A stretch of DNA of 64,000 bases from NCBI RefSeq assembly GCF_040026395.1, contig NZ_CP157278.1, forward strand, positions 1,860,001 through 1,924,000, written 5' to 3'. Under the pieces are notes generated by a model. That model was not told where the DNA came from. It saw nothing but the letters and a program-made list of their open reading frames with translations, and ran no database searches. This document shows, piece after piece, positions 36,128 to 46,161 of this stretch. The position numbers and the translations under genes are program-made. Source of the DNA: Pedobacter lusitanus. Its GTDB lineage: Bacteria; Bacteroidota; Bacteroidia; Sphingobacteriales; Sphingobacteriaceae. Position 1 is the stretch's first letter. Every line of letters begins with the position of its first letter.

Positions 36128-37000
36128 ACTCAGTTCAAAATTACCATCAACATAACCTTTTAAGGCTGCAGTGCCTGAAGTATAAGAAGCATTCAGATTC
36201 AATGCCTGGTACTGCAGTCCCATACCCACAGTAAAACTTTGCGTAGAATGATACAGACCGAATACATTGACTTTTTTATTGGCAAAAACAAGATTTGCAC
36301 CTGCGTCAAATATATCACTGTATCCTTTCACACCTCTTAAAGCCACTTTTGGCTCCACATCTACACCATCTTCTCCTTTACTCAGTTCCAGTCTGTAGCT
36401 GGCTGCCCCGTAGAATGTGGCCTGATCAACCCCATTATTCAAATCTGTTTTGTGAAATACGCTTTTCAGATTGGGTAACGCTCCCTGTATAGTTAATCTG
36501 TCAGCCGTGTAAGCAGCACCAAAATCTCCGTCAACATAAGTTGACCGCTGGTTATACTGACTGATCCCAGGATCATTCGGATCTCCGTTAACCAGATTTT
36601 CATTCAGTCTTTCATTTGAAAAACCAAACGACACCCCAAAATGTAACTGGTGTCCGTTGTCATTCAGTGGCAAATGATAAGCGTAGGTTCCTACAACTCT
36701 GGTCCAGCGTTGTAAGCCTATTTTATCATTGCTGACATTAATCCCTAATCCGACTCTTTTGGTAACCCCATAATTACCGGTTACCGATTGGGTAACAGGC
36801 GCTCCGGGCGCACCATTCCATTGCGCCCGGTAAGCCAGGTTAAATTCAAGTCCCTGATCAATTCCTACCATTGCAGGATTACCCAGATATTGGTTCTGAT
36901 AATACATTGCTGACAATGGATTCAACTGGGCGGATGATTGTTTTGAAGTCAATAAAAACAGCCCCGTTATTAATCCCCATATTGCTAGATTCCTTTTCAT
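36107..37000 (-). CDS. PorP/SprF-family type IX secretion-associated outer membrane protein
   Basis: The 297-residue protein has a signal peptide (about 1-25, ending SSA before QLNPLSAMYYQNQYLGNPA, the typical PorP/SprF start). The remainder has amphipathic beta-strand alternation consistent with a small outer membrane barrel. SprF-like proteins are found next to the giant surface protein they help secrete or anchor. Here the gene is 11 bp downstream of the 2263-residue protein gene, so the pairing is very likely. It is the last gene of the six-gene operon. Confidence 0.93.
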   Translation of the reverse strand: MKRNLAIWGLITGLFLLTSKQSSAQLNPLSAMYYQNQYLGNPAMVGIDQGLEFNLAYRAQWNGAPGAPVTQSVTGNYGVTKRVGLGINVSNDKIGLQRWTRVVGTYAYHLPLNDNGHQLHFGVSFGFSNERLNENLVNGDPNDPGISQYNQRSTYVDGDFGAAYTADRLTIQGALPNLKSVFHKTDLNNGVDQATFYGAASYRLELSKGEDGVDVEPKVALRGVKGYSDIFDAGANLVFANKKVNVFGLYHSTQSFTVGMGLQYQALNLNASYTSGTAALKGYVDGNFELSLRIRVF

Positions 37001-37011
37001 AATTTTAATTA

Positions 37012-40000
37012 TTATTTGTTTCTTACCAGCGTAATAAAGCCTTTGATCTTGCTTCTGCCATTACCAAAATCCAATACGTAGAAATAAGTACCTTCACTCA
37101 ATGGATTACCGCTTATTGTTCCATCCCAACTGTTATCGTATGATTTTTTACTGTAAATCAATCTTCCGGCGCGGTCAAATATTTTCACCTCATTATTCGG
37201 ATACATATCAATATTCCGGATAACAAAAAGATCATTTATTCCATCACCGTTAGGTGTTAAAATATTGGTCGCATCAATAGTTTTGTAATCCTCATCGACA
37301 CTAATAGTAATCTGCTGACTACTGCTGCAGCCAGTTGCATTAACAGCAGTGACAGTATAAGTTGCAGTCTGAGCCGGTCTGATGGTTAGTACAGCAGTAT
37401 TCTGACCACTGATTATACCTGATGCATTTGCCCAGACATAAGTACTTCCACCACTTGCCGTAAGTTTTGTCGTTATACCTTTCGAGATTTCTGTTCCTGC
37501 CGAAGAAACAATACTGATCACCGGAAGCGGATTAATCGTCATCACAATGGTTCTGCTATAAGTATCAGCTCCGCCGTTTGCAGTTCCACCGTTATCTTTT
37601 ACAGTAACAGTGACATTTACTGTTCCCGAAACACCACTGTTAGCCAAACGGTAAGTAAGTGTACCGTTTCCACCTGTTTCCTGGCTTACTTTCAGGTCGC
37701 TGAACATCGCTGGTTTATCTGAACTGACAGTTAGCACAGTAGTTTGAGCAGGCTCAGGTCCCGGACTAATTCCTGTCAGTGCAATAGTTTGTTTAGCCGT
37801 CGTATTACATTGGGTAACACCCGCTATTGAATTCAAAGTAGGTACTTCGTTAACATCAATCAGTGTAATATTAAACTGTTTGTCTAAGGTTAAACCATAT
37901 TGAGTAGTACTTCTTACCCTGATACTGTAATTTGATTTTTGCACAAAACTCAGACTTGTTTTAGTTTTCACCTGATCGCCTGTGATACTGAATAAAGAGT
38001 TATCCGTATCTCCGCTGCCACCAACCAGCGTATAAGTGAAAGTAGCATTCGGATCTAAAGAGGTACTGCTTAATGTTCCGGCCAATGCTCCTGCAGGTCT
38101 GTTTTCAAATAAAGGTACTGCCGCAAGACTAATACTTGTCGGTACCCCTGGTTTTACTGTAAGTACGCCGTTGACAAAAGTGACAGCATAGTTTGCCGCA
38201 GCTGTCGCACTCACTGTCACCGGATAATTACCAGCCAGCGAACTGCTGCTTGCAGTAGTACTTATAGTAGTGGCAGTAGTAAACACATTTGTAGTTTCTC
38301 CATTTACAAATCCGTTATAGGTTACTGTTAAAGGAGGTACAGCAGTTCCTTGTATCATCTCCTTATTATCGGCTGTAACTGTTAAAACCTGTGGAGTAAT
38401 GACCCCGTTAGAACTGCTCAGATTTGTTACTGCCAGTACATAGTTCCCTGCATCAGCCCCTGTTAAGATGATTCCGCTAACGGTCACGAGTTTACCGGTT
38501 GCCACATTTTTATTATCGTATGTTCCGTTGACCGGATTATTCAATGCGACATCTTCAGCAGCTACATTCCCTGTAAAGCTATAGTTAGCAGCTGTTAAAG
38601 CTGCAGTAGTATTGCCATCATAAACTTTGGTAATCGTACCTGCCAGCACAGGTGTAATGGTTCTGGCTGTGATTGTACCAGGTGCTGTCAGACTTGTAGC
38701 AGACAAAGTATAATTGGCTGCATCTGCTCCGGTAAGTGTAATGCCGCTCACAGCTACAGTTCTGTTACCCACATCTTTACTACTATAAACACCGGTTACC
38801 GGATTATTCAGATTGACAATCTCCGATCCTACTTTACCTGTAAAACTATAGTTAGCAGCAGTCAGCGTAGCTATAGTATTACCATTATAAACTTTGGTAA
38901 TTGTTCCTGCAAGCATAGGAATAATAGTTGCCGTAGTAATAGTACCCGGAGCTGATAAACTGGTTGTAGAAAGCACATAATTGGCTGCATCAGTACCTGT
39001 CAGTGCAACTCCTGTCACACTCACTGTACGGCTGCCAATATTTTTATTGCTGTATGCACCCGTAAGCGGATTATTCAGATCTACATTGTCAGCACCTATC
39101 TTTCCTGTAAAACTATAATTTGCAGCAGACAGTTCAGCTGTGGTATTACCATCGTAAACTTTAGTGATTGTACCAGCCAGGACAGGAACAATTGTCGCAG
39201 AGGTAATTGTACCCGGAGCTGTTAAGCTGGTTACTGAAAGTGTGTAGTTAGCCGCATTGGTTCCCGTTAATGTTATTCCATTAACCGTTACAGTTCTGCT
39301 TCCTGCATTTTTCACATCATATGTTCCTGACGAAGGATTATTTAAGCCCACATTATCAGCACCTATATTTCCTGTAAAACTGTAATTTGCAGCAGTCAGT
39401 GCAGCTGCGGTATTACCATCGTAAACTTTGGTAATCGTACCGGCCAGAACAGGGATGATAGTAGCTGATGTGATCGTACCTGGCGCTGTTAAGCTGGTCG
39501 TAGAAAGCACATAGTTAGCCGCATCAGTACCTGTCAGACTCACTCCGCTCACACTCACTGTTCTGTTGCCTGCATCTTTAAGATCATAACTTCCGGTTGC
39601 CGGATTATTCAGCGCTACATTATCCGTACCTACATTACCTGTAAAGCTATAATTGGCACCAGTTAAAGTGGCGGTTGTATTACCATCATAAACTTTGGTA
39701 ATCGTGCCTGCAAGAGCAGGTATCAGGGTTGCCGTAGTGATTGTACCCGGCGCTGTTAAGCTGGTAGTTGAAAGCGCATAATTAGCTGCATCAGTTCCCG
39801 TCAGAGCGACTCCGCTGACACTCACTGTTCTGTTACCAGCAACTTTCAGATCATAAGTACCCGCTGCAGGGTTATTGATAGCTACATCGTCTGCCCCTAT
39901 ATTTCCTGTGAAACTGTAATTCGCAGCAGTTAACGCTGCAATAGTATTACCGTCATAAACTTTAGTAATTGTTCCGGCAAGCACAGGTGTAATGGCGGCG

Positions 40001-43000
40001 GCTGTGATCGTACCCGGTGCTGTCAGACTGGTTGCCGAAAGCGTATAATTACCTGCATTAGTTCCGGTTAGTGCAATACCACTAACCGACACAGTTCTGC
40101 TTCCCGCGTTTTTCAGATCATATGTTCCTGACGAAGGATTATTTAGGGCTACGATATCTGCACCTATATTTCCAGTAAAACTGTAATTCGCAGCAGTTAA
40201 AGCTGCAGCAGTATTACCATCATAAACTTTGGTTATAGTTCCGGCAAGGACAGGTGTAATTGTAGCTGACGTGATCGTACCCGGTGCGGTTATACTGGTT
40301 GTAATAAGCGTATAATTACCCGCATCAGTTCCGGTTAGTGTGAGCCCGCTTACAGTTACCGTTCTGTTACCTGCATCTTTCAGGTTATAACTTCCGGTGG
40401 GAGGATTATTTAAGGCTACATCATCTGCACCTATCCGGCCTGCAAGATTATAATTAGCAGCAGTTAGTGTGGCTATTGTATTACCGTCATAAACTTTAGT
40501 GATTGTTCCAACAAGAGAAGGAATGACAATTGCGCTGGTAATTACTCCCGGTGCAGTTAAACTGGTTGTAGAAAGTGTATAGTTTGCAGCATCGGTTCCG
40601 GTTAAAGCGATTCCGCTAACACTTACCAAACGGTTTCCTACATCTTTAAGTGCATAATTTCCGCTGGCAGGATTATTTAAAGCTACGTTTTCGGTTCCTA
40701 TTTTACCAGTGAAACTGTAATTACTGCCTGTTAATGTTGCACCAATATTTCCATCATAAATTTTAGTAATTGTTCCTGCAAGTGCCGGAACAATAGTCGC
40801 TGTAGTAATAGTGCCCGGAGCTGTTAAGCTGGTTGTGGAAAGGGTGTAGTTTGCCGCATCAGTTCCTGTTAAGGTCAGACCTGTGACAGTTACCGTCCTG
40901 CTACCTACATCTTTCAGGCTGTAACTTCCGGCGGCAGGGTTATTCAATGCCACATTTTCTGTGCCTATCTTACCCGTAAAACTATAGTTAGCCCCAGTTA
41001 TTGCTGCAGCTGTATTTCCATCGTAAACCTTGGTAATCGTTCCGGCAAGTGTCGGAACTATAGTCGCTGAGGTAATTGTACCCGGAGCTGTTAAACTGAT
41101 TGCCGAAAGCGTGTAGTTACCTGCATCAGTTCCGGTTAAGGCCAAACCACTTACAGTTACCGTTCTGTTACCTATATCTTTCAGGCTATAACTACCCGCC
41201 AAAGGATTATTTAAAGCTACATTCTCTGTACCTACTTTACCTGTAAAACTATAGTTAGCCCCAGTTAATGCTGCTGTTGTATTCCCATCATAAACTTTGG
41301 TAATCGTTCCGGCAAGTGTCGGAACAATAATCACAGAGGTGATTGTACCCGGAGCTGTTAAACTGATTGCCGAAAGCGTGTAGTTACCTGCATCAGTTCC
41401 GGTTAAGGCCAAACCACTTACAGTTACCGTTCTGCTACCTATATCTTTCAGGCTATAACTACCCACCAAAGGATTATTTAAAGCTACATTCTCTGTACCT
41501 ACCTTACCTGTAAAACTATAATTTGCAGCAGTCAGTGCGGCAGTCGTATTACCATCATAGACTTTGGTAATCGTTCCGGCAAGTGTCGGAACAATAATCA
41601 CAGAGGTGATTGTACCCGGAGCTGTTAAGCTGGTTGTGGAAAGGGTATAGTTCGCCGCATCAGTTCCTGTTAAGGTCAGACCTGTGACAGTTACCGTCCT
41701 GCCACCTACATCTTTCAGGTTGTAACTTCCGGCGGCGGGATTGTTCAATGCCACATTTTCTGTGCCTATCTTACCTGTAAAACTATAGTTAGCCCCAGTT
41801 AATGCAGCAGCTGTATTCCCATCATAGACCTTGGTAATCGTTCCGGCAAGTGTCGGAACTATAGTCGCTGAGGTAATTGTGCCCGGAGCTGTTACGCTGG
41901 TTGTAGAAAGGGTATAATTTCCGGCATCAGTTCCGGTTAAGGTCAGACCAGTTACTGTTACTGTACGGTTGCCAATATCTTTAAGCGCATAAGTTCCGCT
42001 GGCAGGGTTATTTAAAGCTACGTTCTCTGTACCTACTTTACCTGTAAAACTATAGTTTGCTCCTGTTAATGCTGCAGTTGTATTCCCATCGTAAACCTTG
42101 GTAATTGTTCCGGCAAGTGTCGGAACAATAGTCGCGGTAGTAATAGTACCGGTAACTACAACAGGATTCAGGGTATAAGAAGCACTTGAAGCACCCGTTA
42201 AAGCCAAACCTGTAATCGTAATTGGTTTAGCACTTCCAACAGCTGCAGTATTATAAGCAGCCGAAGTATAAGTCACGCTGACTACATCCGGAGCTACCAC
42301 CCCACTTGCTGCGTTAAGCGGATCAAAAACCACATTGGCTACCACATCACCATTATAGGCTTTGGTAACCGCGGCAAACGTTGCTGTCAGGGCTTTCGGA
42401 GCAATTATCAATGTAAAGTTTTGCGAACCTGAACTTACGCATGCCCCGGTAACATTAACACTAAAATTATAAGTACCTGTCGCTGTTGGAGTTCCTGATA
42501 TAACCCCACTTCCAGATAGTGACAAACCAGGAGGCAGTGTTCCGGGAGTCACCAATGTATAAACAAATGGCGCACCCCCACCCGAAGCTACAGTGACTGG
42601 CTGGCTATAAGCAGTTTTGTAGGTTCCCGCAGCCAGTGTCGGGCTTAAATTGATAACCTGGCTGGATAATGTTAATAATGCATTGTTTGAGCTGACTGAA
42701 CCAGCAGCACCGGTGGCATTGAGCCTGTAACGGTTATTATTTAGGCCAGTAACATTTGAAATGGTTAATGTAGCACTGGTAGAACCGGAATAGACAGCGT
42801 TATCAGTGATATCTGCAAAAGATCCGCCTCCGTCTGTACTTAACTGCCATTTTAAAGCACAAAAATTAATAGCAGTAGCCGTGAAAGTGGTTCCGCTCCC
42901 GGCACATTGATTCAATTTATCTGCTGGCTGAACAGAAAACGATGCCCCTAATACAATAAATGTTTCGCCTGTAAGAAAAGGTGAATAATGATTTCCATTA

Positions 43001-43803
43001 TCATCCACTTCCCAGTTCAGTCTTGTGTTAACAGTATTTAAAATTGTACTTGCTGCTCCTGCGGTAACACCACCGGCCGTTTTTTTGTAACGACCTGTAT
43101 ATCCGGTATTGAAAGCCGGATCACCAGGATCTCCGTGGGAGATAACAGACATATTCTGTGCACCAGCCGACAGTACAGCTGGTAACATCGAACGATCAGC
43201 AGCAAAAGTCAATGGTGTTAAAGCAGCATCCCATCCACTGGTACCACTTCCATTATCATGATTCATACTGATACCGGCAAGAAGCGTGGGTACTCCCACA
43301 CTGCCTGTAAAAGCAAAAATCTGATCACCGGAGAATATTCCCAGACTCATATACTGATGGTCCGGACCAGGCGGATTTGCTCTGGTCGCTACCGTTTCTA
43401 CTACTCCGGTAACCGTACCTGCCGGTGCATTCAGTTTGTCAAATGCCTTCAGCTGATACTTACAGAAAACATAAATCTCGGTACCTGCCGGATAGATTTT
43501 ATCTGAAGTCCACTTGATAACACCATCAGTTGTCGCCTGGATATCTGCCTGAAAAGCATTGGCGGAAGTCCAGCCAAAATCTGTAAAATAGATATCTGTA
43601 CCTGCGGGTATTTCACGCAATAACAAAAATGAGAACTGATCATCCAGACCAGCCGGCGTGCCTCCGTCCTGAAGATCATAGCCAGTAATGACTACATCTC
43701 CTTTTCCGAGCGTGCATTGTGCTGAGGCATTAAAATTAATGCCAGTAAGGAGGATAAAAGACAGGATTATGCCTTTGATCAACCTTTGAATAAAGATTTC
43801 CAT
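37012..43803 (-). CDS. Giant YDG-repeat surface protein with CHU_C-type C-terminal sorting domain
   Basis: The 2263-residue protein has a signal peptide to about residue 28 (ASA before QC). An N-terminal domain (about 28-290; ITGYDLQDGGTPAG) is followed by an Ig-like region (290-385), a putative-Ig He_PIG domain (385-470; GTLPPGLSLSGSGVISG), and a divergent YDG domain (470-552). Fourteen YDG units follow at exactly 89 residues each (552-1803), then an MBG domain (to about 1885), a cadherin-like domain (1886-1990), further Ig/PKD-like modules (to about 2175) and the gliding-motility C-terminal domain (2180-2263; ILTPNGDGINDLFV). The last domain directs type IX secretion and surface attachment. 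It is a probable adhesin or stalk protein. Its partner PorP/SprF is 11 bp downstream. Confidence 0.93.
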   Translation of the reverse strand: MEIFIQRLIKGIILSFILLTGINFNASAQCTLGKGDVVITGYDLQDGGTPAGLDDQFSFLLLREIPAGTDIYFTDFGWTSANAFQADIQATTDGVIKWTSDKIYPAGTEIYVFCKYQLKAFDKLNAPAGTVTGVVETVATRANPPGPDHQYMSLGIFSGDQIFAFTGSVGVPTLLAGISMNHDNGSGTSGWDAALTPLTFAADRSMLPAVLSAGAQNMSVISHGDPGDPAFNTGYTGRYKKTAGGVTAGAASTILNTVNTRLNWEVDDNGNHYSPFLTGETFIVLGASFSVQPADKLNQCAGSGTTFTATAINFCALKWQLSTDGGGSFADITDNAVYSGSTSATLTISNVTGLNNNRYRLNATGAAGSVSSNNALLTLSSQVINLSPTLAAGTYKTAYSQPVTVASGGGAPFVYTLVTPGTLPPGLSLSGSGVISGTPTATGTYNFSVNVTGACVSSGSQNFTLIIAPKALTATFAAVTKAYNGDVVANVVFDPLNAASGVVAPDVVSVTYTSAAYNTAAVGSAKPITITGLALTGASSASYTLNPVVVTGTITTATIVPTLAGTITKVYDGNTTAALTGANYSFTGKVGTENVALNNPASGTYALKDIGNRTVTVTGLTLTGTDAGNYTLSTTSVTAPGTITSATIVPTLAGTITKVYDGNTAAALTGANYSFTGKIGTENVALNNPAAGSYNLKDVGGRTVTVTGLTLTGTDAANYTLSTTSLTAPGTITSVIIVPTLAGTITKVYDGNTTAALTAANYSFTGKVGTENVALNNPLVGSYSLKDIGSRTVTVSGLALTGTDAGNYTLSAISLTAPGTITSVIIVPTLAGTITKVYDGNTTAALTGANYSFTGKVGTENVALNNPLAGSYSLKDIGNRTVTVSGLALTGTDAGNYTLSAISLTAPGTITSATIVPTLAGTITKVYDGNTAAAITGANYSFTGKIGTENVALNNPAAGSYSLKDVGSRTVTVTGLTLTGTDAANYTLSTTSLTAPGTITTATIVPALAGTITKIYDGNIGATLTGSNYSFTGKIGTENVALNNPASGNYALKDVGNRLVSVSGIALTGTDAANYTLSTTSLTAPGVITSAIVIPSLVGTITKVYDGNTIATLTAANYNLAGRIGADDVALNNPPTGSYNLKDAGNRTVTVSGLTLTGTDAGNYTLITTSITAPGTITSATITPVLAGTITKVYDGNTAAALTAANYSFTGNIGADIVALNNPSSGTYDLKNAGSRTVSVSGIALTGTNAGNYTLSATSLTAPGTITAAAITPVLAGTITKVYDGNTIAALTAANYSFTGNIGADDVAINNPAAGTYDLKVAGNRTVSVSGVALTGTDAANYALSTTSLTAPGTITTATLIPALAGTITKVYDGNTTATLTGANYSFTGNVGTDNVALNNPATGSYDLKDAGNRTVSVSGVSLTGTDAANYVLSTTSLTAPGTITSATIIPVLAGTITKVYDGNTAAALTAANYSFTGNIGADNVGLNNPSSGTYDVKNAGSRTVTVNGITLTGTNAANYTLSVTSLTAPGTITSATIVPVLAGTITKVYDGNTTAELSAANYSFTGKIGADNVDLNNPLTGAYSNKNIGSRTVSVTGVALTGTDAANYVLSTTSLSAPGTITTATIIPMLAGTITKVYNGNTIATLTAANYSFTGKVGSEIVNLNNPVTGVYSSKDVGNRTVAVSGITLTGADAANYTLSATSLTAPGTITARTITPVLAGTITKVYDGNTTAALTAANYSFTGNVAAEDVALNNPVNGTYDNKNVATGKLVTVSGIILTGADAGNYVLAVTNLSSSNGVITPQVLTVTADNKEMIQGTAVPPLTVTYNGFVNGETTNVFTTATTISTTASSSSLAGNYPVTVSATAAANYAVTFVNGVLTVKPGVPTSISLAAVPLFENRPAGALAGTLSSTSLDPNATFTYTLVGGSGDTDNSLFSITGDQVKTKTSLSFVQKSNYSIRVRSTTQYGLTLDKQFNITLIDVNEVPTLNSIAGVTQCNTTAKQTIALTGISPGPEPAQTTVLTVSSDKPAMFSDLKVSQETGGNGTLTYRLANSGVSGTVNVTVTVKDNGGTANGGADTYSRTIVMTINPLPVISIVSSAGTEISKGITTKLTASGGSTYVWANASGIISGQNTAVLTIRPAQTATYTVTAVNATGCSSSQQITISVDEDYKTIDATNILTPNGDGINDLFVIRNIDMYPNNEVKIFDRAGRLIYSKKSYDNSWDGTISGNPLSEGTYFYVLDFGNGRSKIKGFITLVRNK
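38395..42150 (-). repeat. Fourteen tandem 267-bp YDG units inside the giant surface protein
   Basis: The conserved codons for TKVYDGNT recur at exactly 267-bp steps from about 42092 down to 38621 (13 steps, 14 copies), with no indel between copies. The unit consensus runs PTLAGTITKVYDGNT, then NYSFTG, NVALNNP, SRTVTVSGLTLTG, NYTLS, TAPGTIT. N-terminal copies 1-6 share GTENVALNNP; copies 7-12 mostly have GAD-type. Copies 3 and 4 are nearly identical at DNA level, pointing to recent duplication. Confidence 0.93.
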
Positions 43804-43851
43804 GGTATGATGGATTAATGAGCGTTAATATATTTAGGTCTTTATAGTATT

Positions 43852-45000
43852 CTAAGAGCACATATATGTATTAATCCATCCTGACACGTATCCCTGAGGC
43901 GGATCATTACATATTTCATCCCACTCCTGCAGAACCTCATTCAGAGATACTGTGTCCTGTACGATCACGTGATTTCCTGCGTCAAGTTTTACCTGGTACG
44001 CCGGAGAAAACACCTGATGTGTTTTATTATCTATATATAGGGTTCCTTTAGCTCCGCCGATATCAGCATCCATCATTTCATTCAGGATCTGTTTTGTGCT
44101 GAACTGAGCATGTTCTAAAGCAATCATTATATATTTAAGTATTAATGCACCTGTATCCCATCCCAATGCGCCAATGGCATCCGGTATACGGCCAGTCTTA
44201 CTTTTAAAAGTCTCACAAAAAGCGATATTCTCTCCTGAAGTTAACAGGATTGTCCAGGGCACATAAGAGCTTACGGACATTTCTTTATTTATACCATATT
44301 CCGGCAGATGAAGCTCTTCGAGCATTGCCGGATTCACAAAAATATTTAAAGGTGTTACCGGAATTTCTACAGCAAGTTTTTCATAAAATACCGGGCTCAG
44401 ATCACTATAAATTGCCAGGATATGGCGAACATCAGTATTTGAGTTCAAAAAACCGGTTAGCGGTTCCATGTCAAACTCCTCAGCTTTGAATTTACTGACA
44501 AAATTAAACTCCACTGAACTCCCGCTATCTGCATAACCCTTACTCATAGCATGACACAAACTATAACCGCCATCATAATAGGAAGTGGCAAAAGCAGCTT
44601 TACGGCTTACTTTAGCCGCCTGTTTTCCAATAAGCCTGCAATGCAGTGCATAATTAAGTGTATGATAAATTACAAAAGGCTGTTTGTGAACCGGAGGATA
44701 TTTAGCCCCGCTATTGACTATAATCAATATTTTTTTCAGTGCATTGATCAGTGAAAAAAGGCATTCTACTACCGGATGATCCGCAAAGACAATTAACAAA
44801 TCTGCTTTTTTATCCAGCAGCATAATCTCCGCCTCTTTAAGCATCAGGTTTGCGTCTGTACCAAAACCAATACTTGCTGTAAGCAAATCAGGAGATAAAG
44901 GAGCAGCCAGCCCGGCCAGGTTCCCCTTTAATCCAGTCATAAAATTATGAGCGATCAAAGGATAAGTAGTAGAACCGGGAAGCAGAATACCTATAGTCAT
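43852..45000 (-). CDS. Periplasmic-binding-protein-fold (type 1) protein lacking a signal peptide
   Basis: The 382-residue protein has the fold of ABC-transporter leucine/amide-binding proteins: MTIGILLPGSTTYPL, ADLLIVFADHPVVE, FATSYYDGGY and the domain-2 strand AIGALGWDTGALI. It has no N-terminal signal peptide or lipobox, so it should be cytoplasmic unless its start lies elsewhere. No ABC permease or ATPase is present. It is 6 bp downstream of a tail-collar gene and 48 bp upstream of the giant surface-protein gene on the same strand. A role in this operon, for example ligand sensing or chaperoning, is speculative. Confidence 0.75.
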   Translation of the reverse strand: MTIGILLPGSTTYPLIAHNFMTGLKGNLAGLAAPLSPDLLTASIGFGTDANLMLKEAEIMLLDKKADLLIVFADHPVVECLFSLINALKKILIIVNSGAKYPPVHKQPFVIYHTLNYALHCRLIGKQAAKVSRKAAFATSYYDGGYSLCHAMSKGYADSGSSVEFNFVSKFKAEEFDMEPLTGFLNSNTDVRHILAIYSDLSPVFYEKLAVEIPVTPLNIFVNPAMLEELHLPEYGINKEMSVSSYVPWTILLTSGENIAFCETFKSKTGRIPDAIGALGWDTGALILKYIMIALEHAQFSTKQILNEMMDADIGGAKGTLYIDNKTHQVFSPAYQVKLDAGNHVIVQDTVSLNEVLQEWDEICNDPPQGYVSGWINTYMCS

Positions 45001-45006
45001 GTCTTT

Positions 45007-45567
45007 TTAAGTTTGTGATGGAAAAACACCAAATAGAGAAATGATAAAATTGAGTGCAACATAAGGCTGCATATTGTTGTGCGGTTGCGTATTACCTGCA
45101 CTGCTTAATACGATATTGGTATCAAGCGGCATCATACCTGATGCCGTAGGGGTACGGCTGAAATAACGTTTTCCTACAGCAATAGCAATTCCATTATTCA
45201 CAGGGCTGAGCTGATTATCAGGATCATTCGCTCTGACTTTCATATTCAGTTCTCCGGTTACAGTATGCGCGTGCGGAGGCATCTGCGTCGGGAGTACAGT
45301 TACATTTTCTACTCCACCGACCTGGCCAATGATGTAATTCGAGCCGTTCTGCGAATTTTGCCCCATATGAACCGGTACACGGCCACGCAAATCAGGTAAA
45401 GCAAATGTACTCTGACCATCACCACCATAAGTGGTCCCGATTAAATTAAATAAGACCTCATTTTCAGAGATTGGCAATAGGCTGCCATCACAATAGGCCC
45501 AGCCTAATGGAGGAAAATTACCTCCGAATATTGTGATTTCACCTACATAAGGTTGAGATGCTGACAT
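45007..45567 (-). CDS. Tail-collar domain protein (MdpB-like), third copy
   Basis: The 186-residue protein has the phage tail-collar N-terminal module: PYVGEITIFGGNFPPLGWAY, then CDGSLLPISEN, YGGDGQSTFALPDLRGRVP. The C-terminal half has a His-rich MPPHAHTV and ends with the beta-strand ALNFIISLFGVFPS. No signal peptide is visible. The family was named after microcystin-related protein MdpB but functions are unclear; in phages the domain helps fibres attach. It is 11 bp after its neighbour and 6 bp before the binding-protein-fold gene. Confidence 0.9.
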   Translation of the reverse strand: MSASQPYVGEITIFGGNFPPLGWAYCDGSLLPISENEVLFNLIGTTYGGDGQSTFALPDLRGRVPVHMGQNSQNGSNYIIGQVGGVENVTVLPTQMPPHAHTVTGELNMKVRANDPDNQLSPVNNGIAIAVGKRYFSRTPTASGMMPLDTNIVLSSAGNTQPHNNMQPYVALNFIISLFGVFPSQT

Positions 45568-45578
45568 AGTTTTATGAT

Positions 45579-46139
45579 TTAAGATCTTTGTGGGAACACT
45601 CCCCTTAATGCGATAACAAAATTGACAACCAGGTAGGGCTGCATATTATTATGTGGTAAATTCCCACCTGACACACTTGTCTGAGGATTAAGATTAACCG
45701 CTAAAGGTGCCATATAATCTGTAGCACTGGCTGTATTCGCATAAAGGTTATCCGTATTTGTCGCTGCTGCCGGTAAGCTGGCTACTGCATTTGCCGTATT
45801 TGGCGCGGTACCAGTTTTAAGTCCAGCCCCTAAAGCATGTGTATGCATTGGCATTTCCTGAAACGAAAGTGTTTCATTAGGCGTACCGGAAACTTCGCCT
45901 AAAACACGATCACTCAGTCCGGGTCCCTGGCCTATGCCTATCGGAACAGACCCTTTAAGATTTGGAAGTGCGAAAGTAGATCTTCCATCCCCTCCATAAT
46001 AAGTCCCCAGTAAAGAAAAGAGTGCCGTATTTTGAGATATTGGCATTAATTGTCCATCACAGGTGGCCCAGCCATTCGGTGGAAAATTAAAACCAACCAT
46101 AGCAATTTCACCTACAAAAGGTTGAGTACTTGCTGCCAT
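45579..46139 (-). CDS. Tail-collar domain protein (MdpB-like), second copy
   Basis: This 186-residue paralogue shows FVGEIAMVGFNFPPNGWAT, CDGQLMPISQNTALFSLLG and YYGGDGRSTFALPNLKGSVP. It then has MPMHTHALGAG and an Ala/Thr/Asn-rich variable stretch before the closing VNFVIALRGVFPQRS. The hypervariable mid region is where the three copies differ most, as in fibre-tip proteins that contact different ligands. It is co-oriented with the other collar genes, with 22-bp and 11-bp gaps. Confidence 0.9.
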   Translation of the reverse strand: MAASTQPFVGEIAMVGFNFPPNGWATCDGQLMPISQNTALFSLLGTYYGGDGRSTFALPNLKGSVPIGIGQGPGLSDRVLGEVSGTPNETLSFQEMPMHTHALGAGLKTGTAPNTANAVASLPAAATNTDNLYANTASATDYMAPLAVNLNPQTSVSGGNLPHNNMQPYLVVNFVIALRGVFPQRS

Positions 46140-46161
46140 AATAATAAATTTAATGGTGTAA

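Noticed and set aside
38395..42150. Regular 267-bp repeats as a possible CRISPR-like or satellite array
   Set aside because: They keep one open frame with protein-level consensus and are part of the surface protein, with no spacer/repeat alternation.
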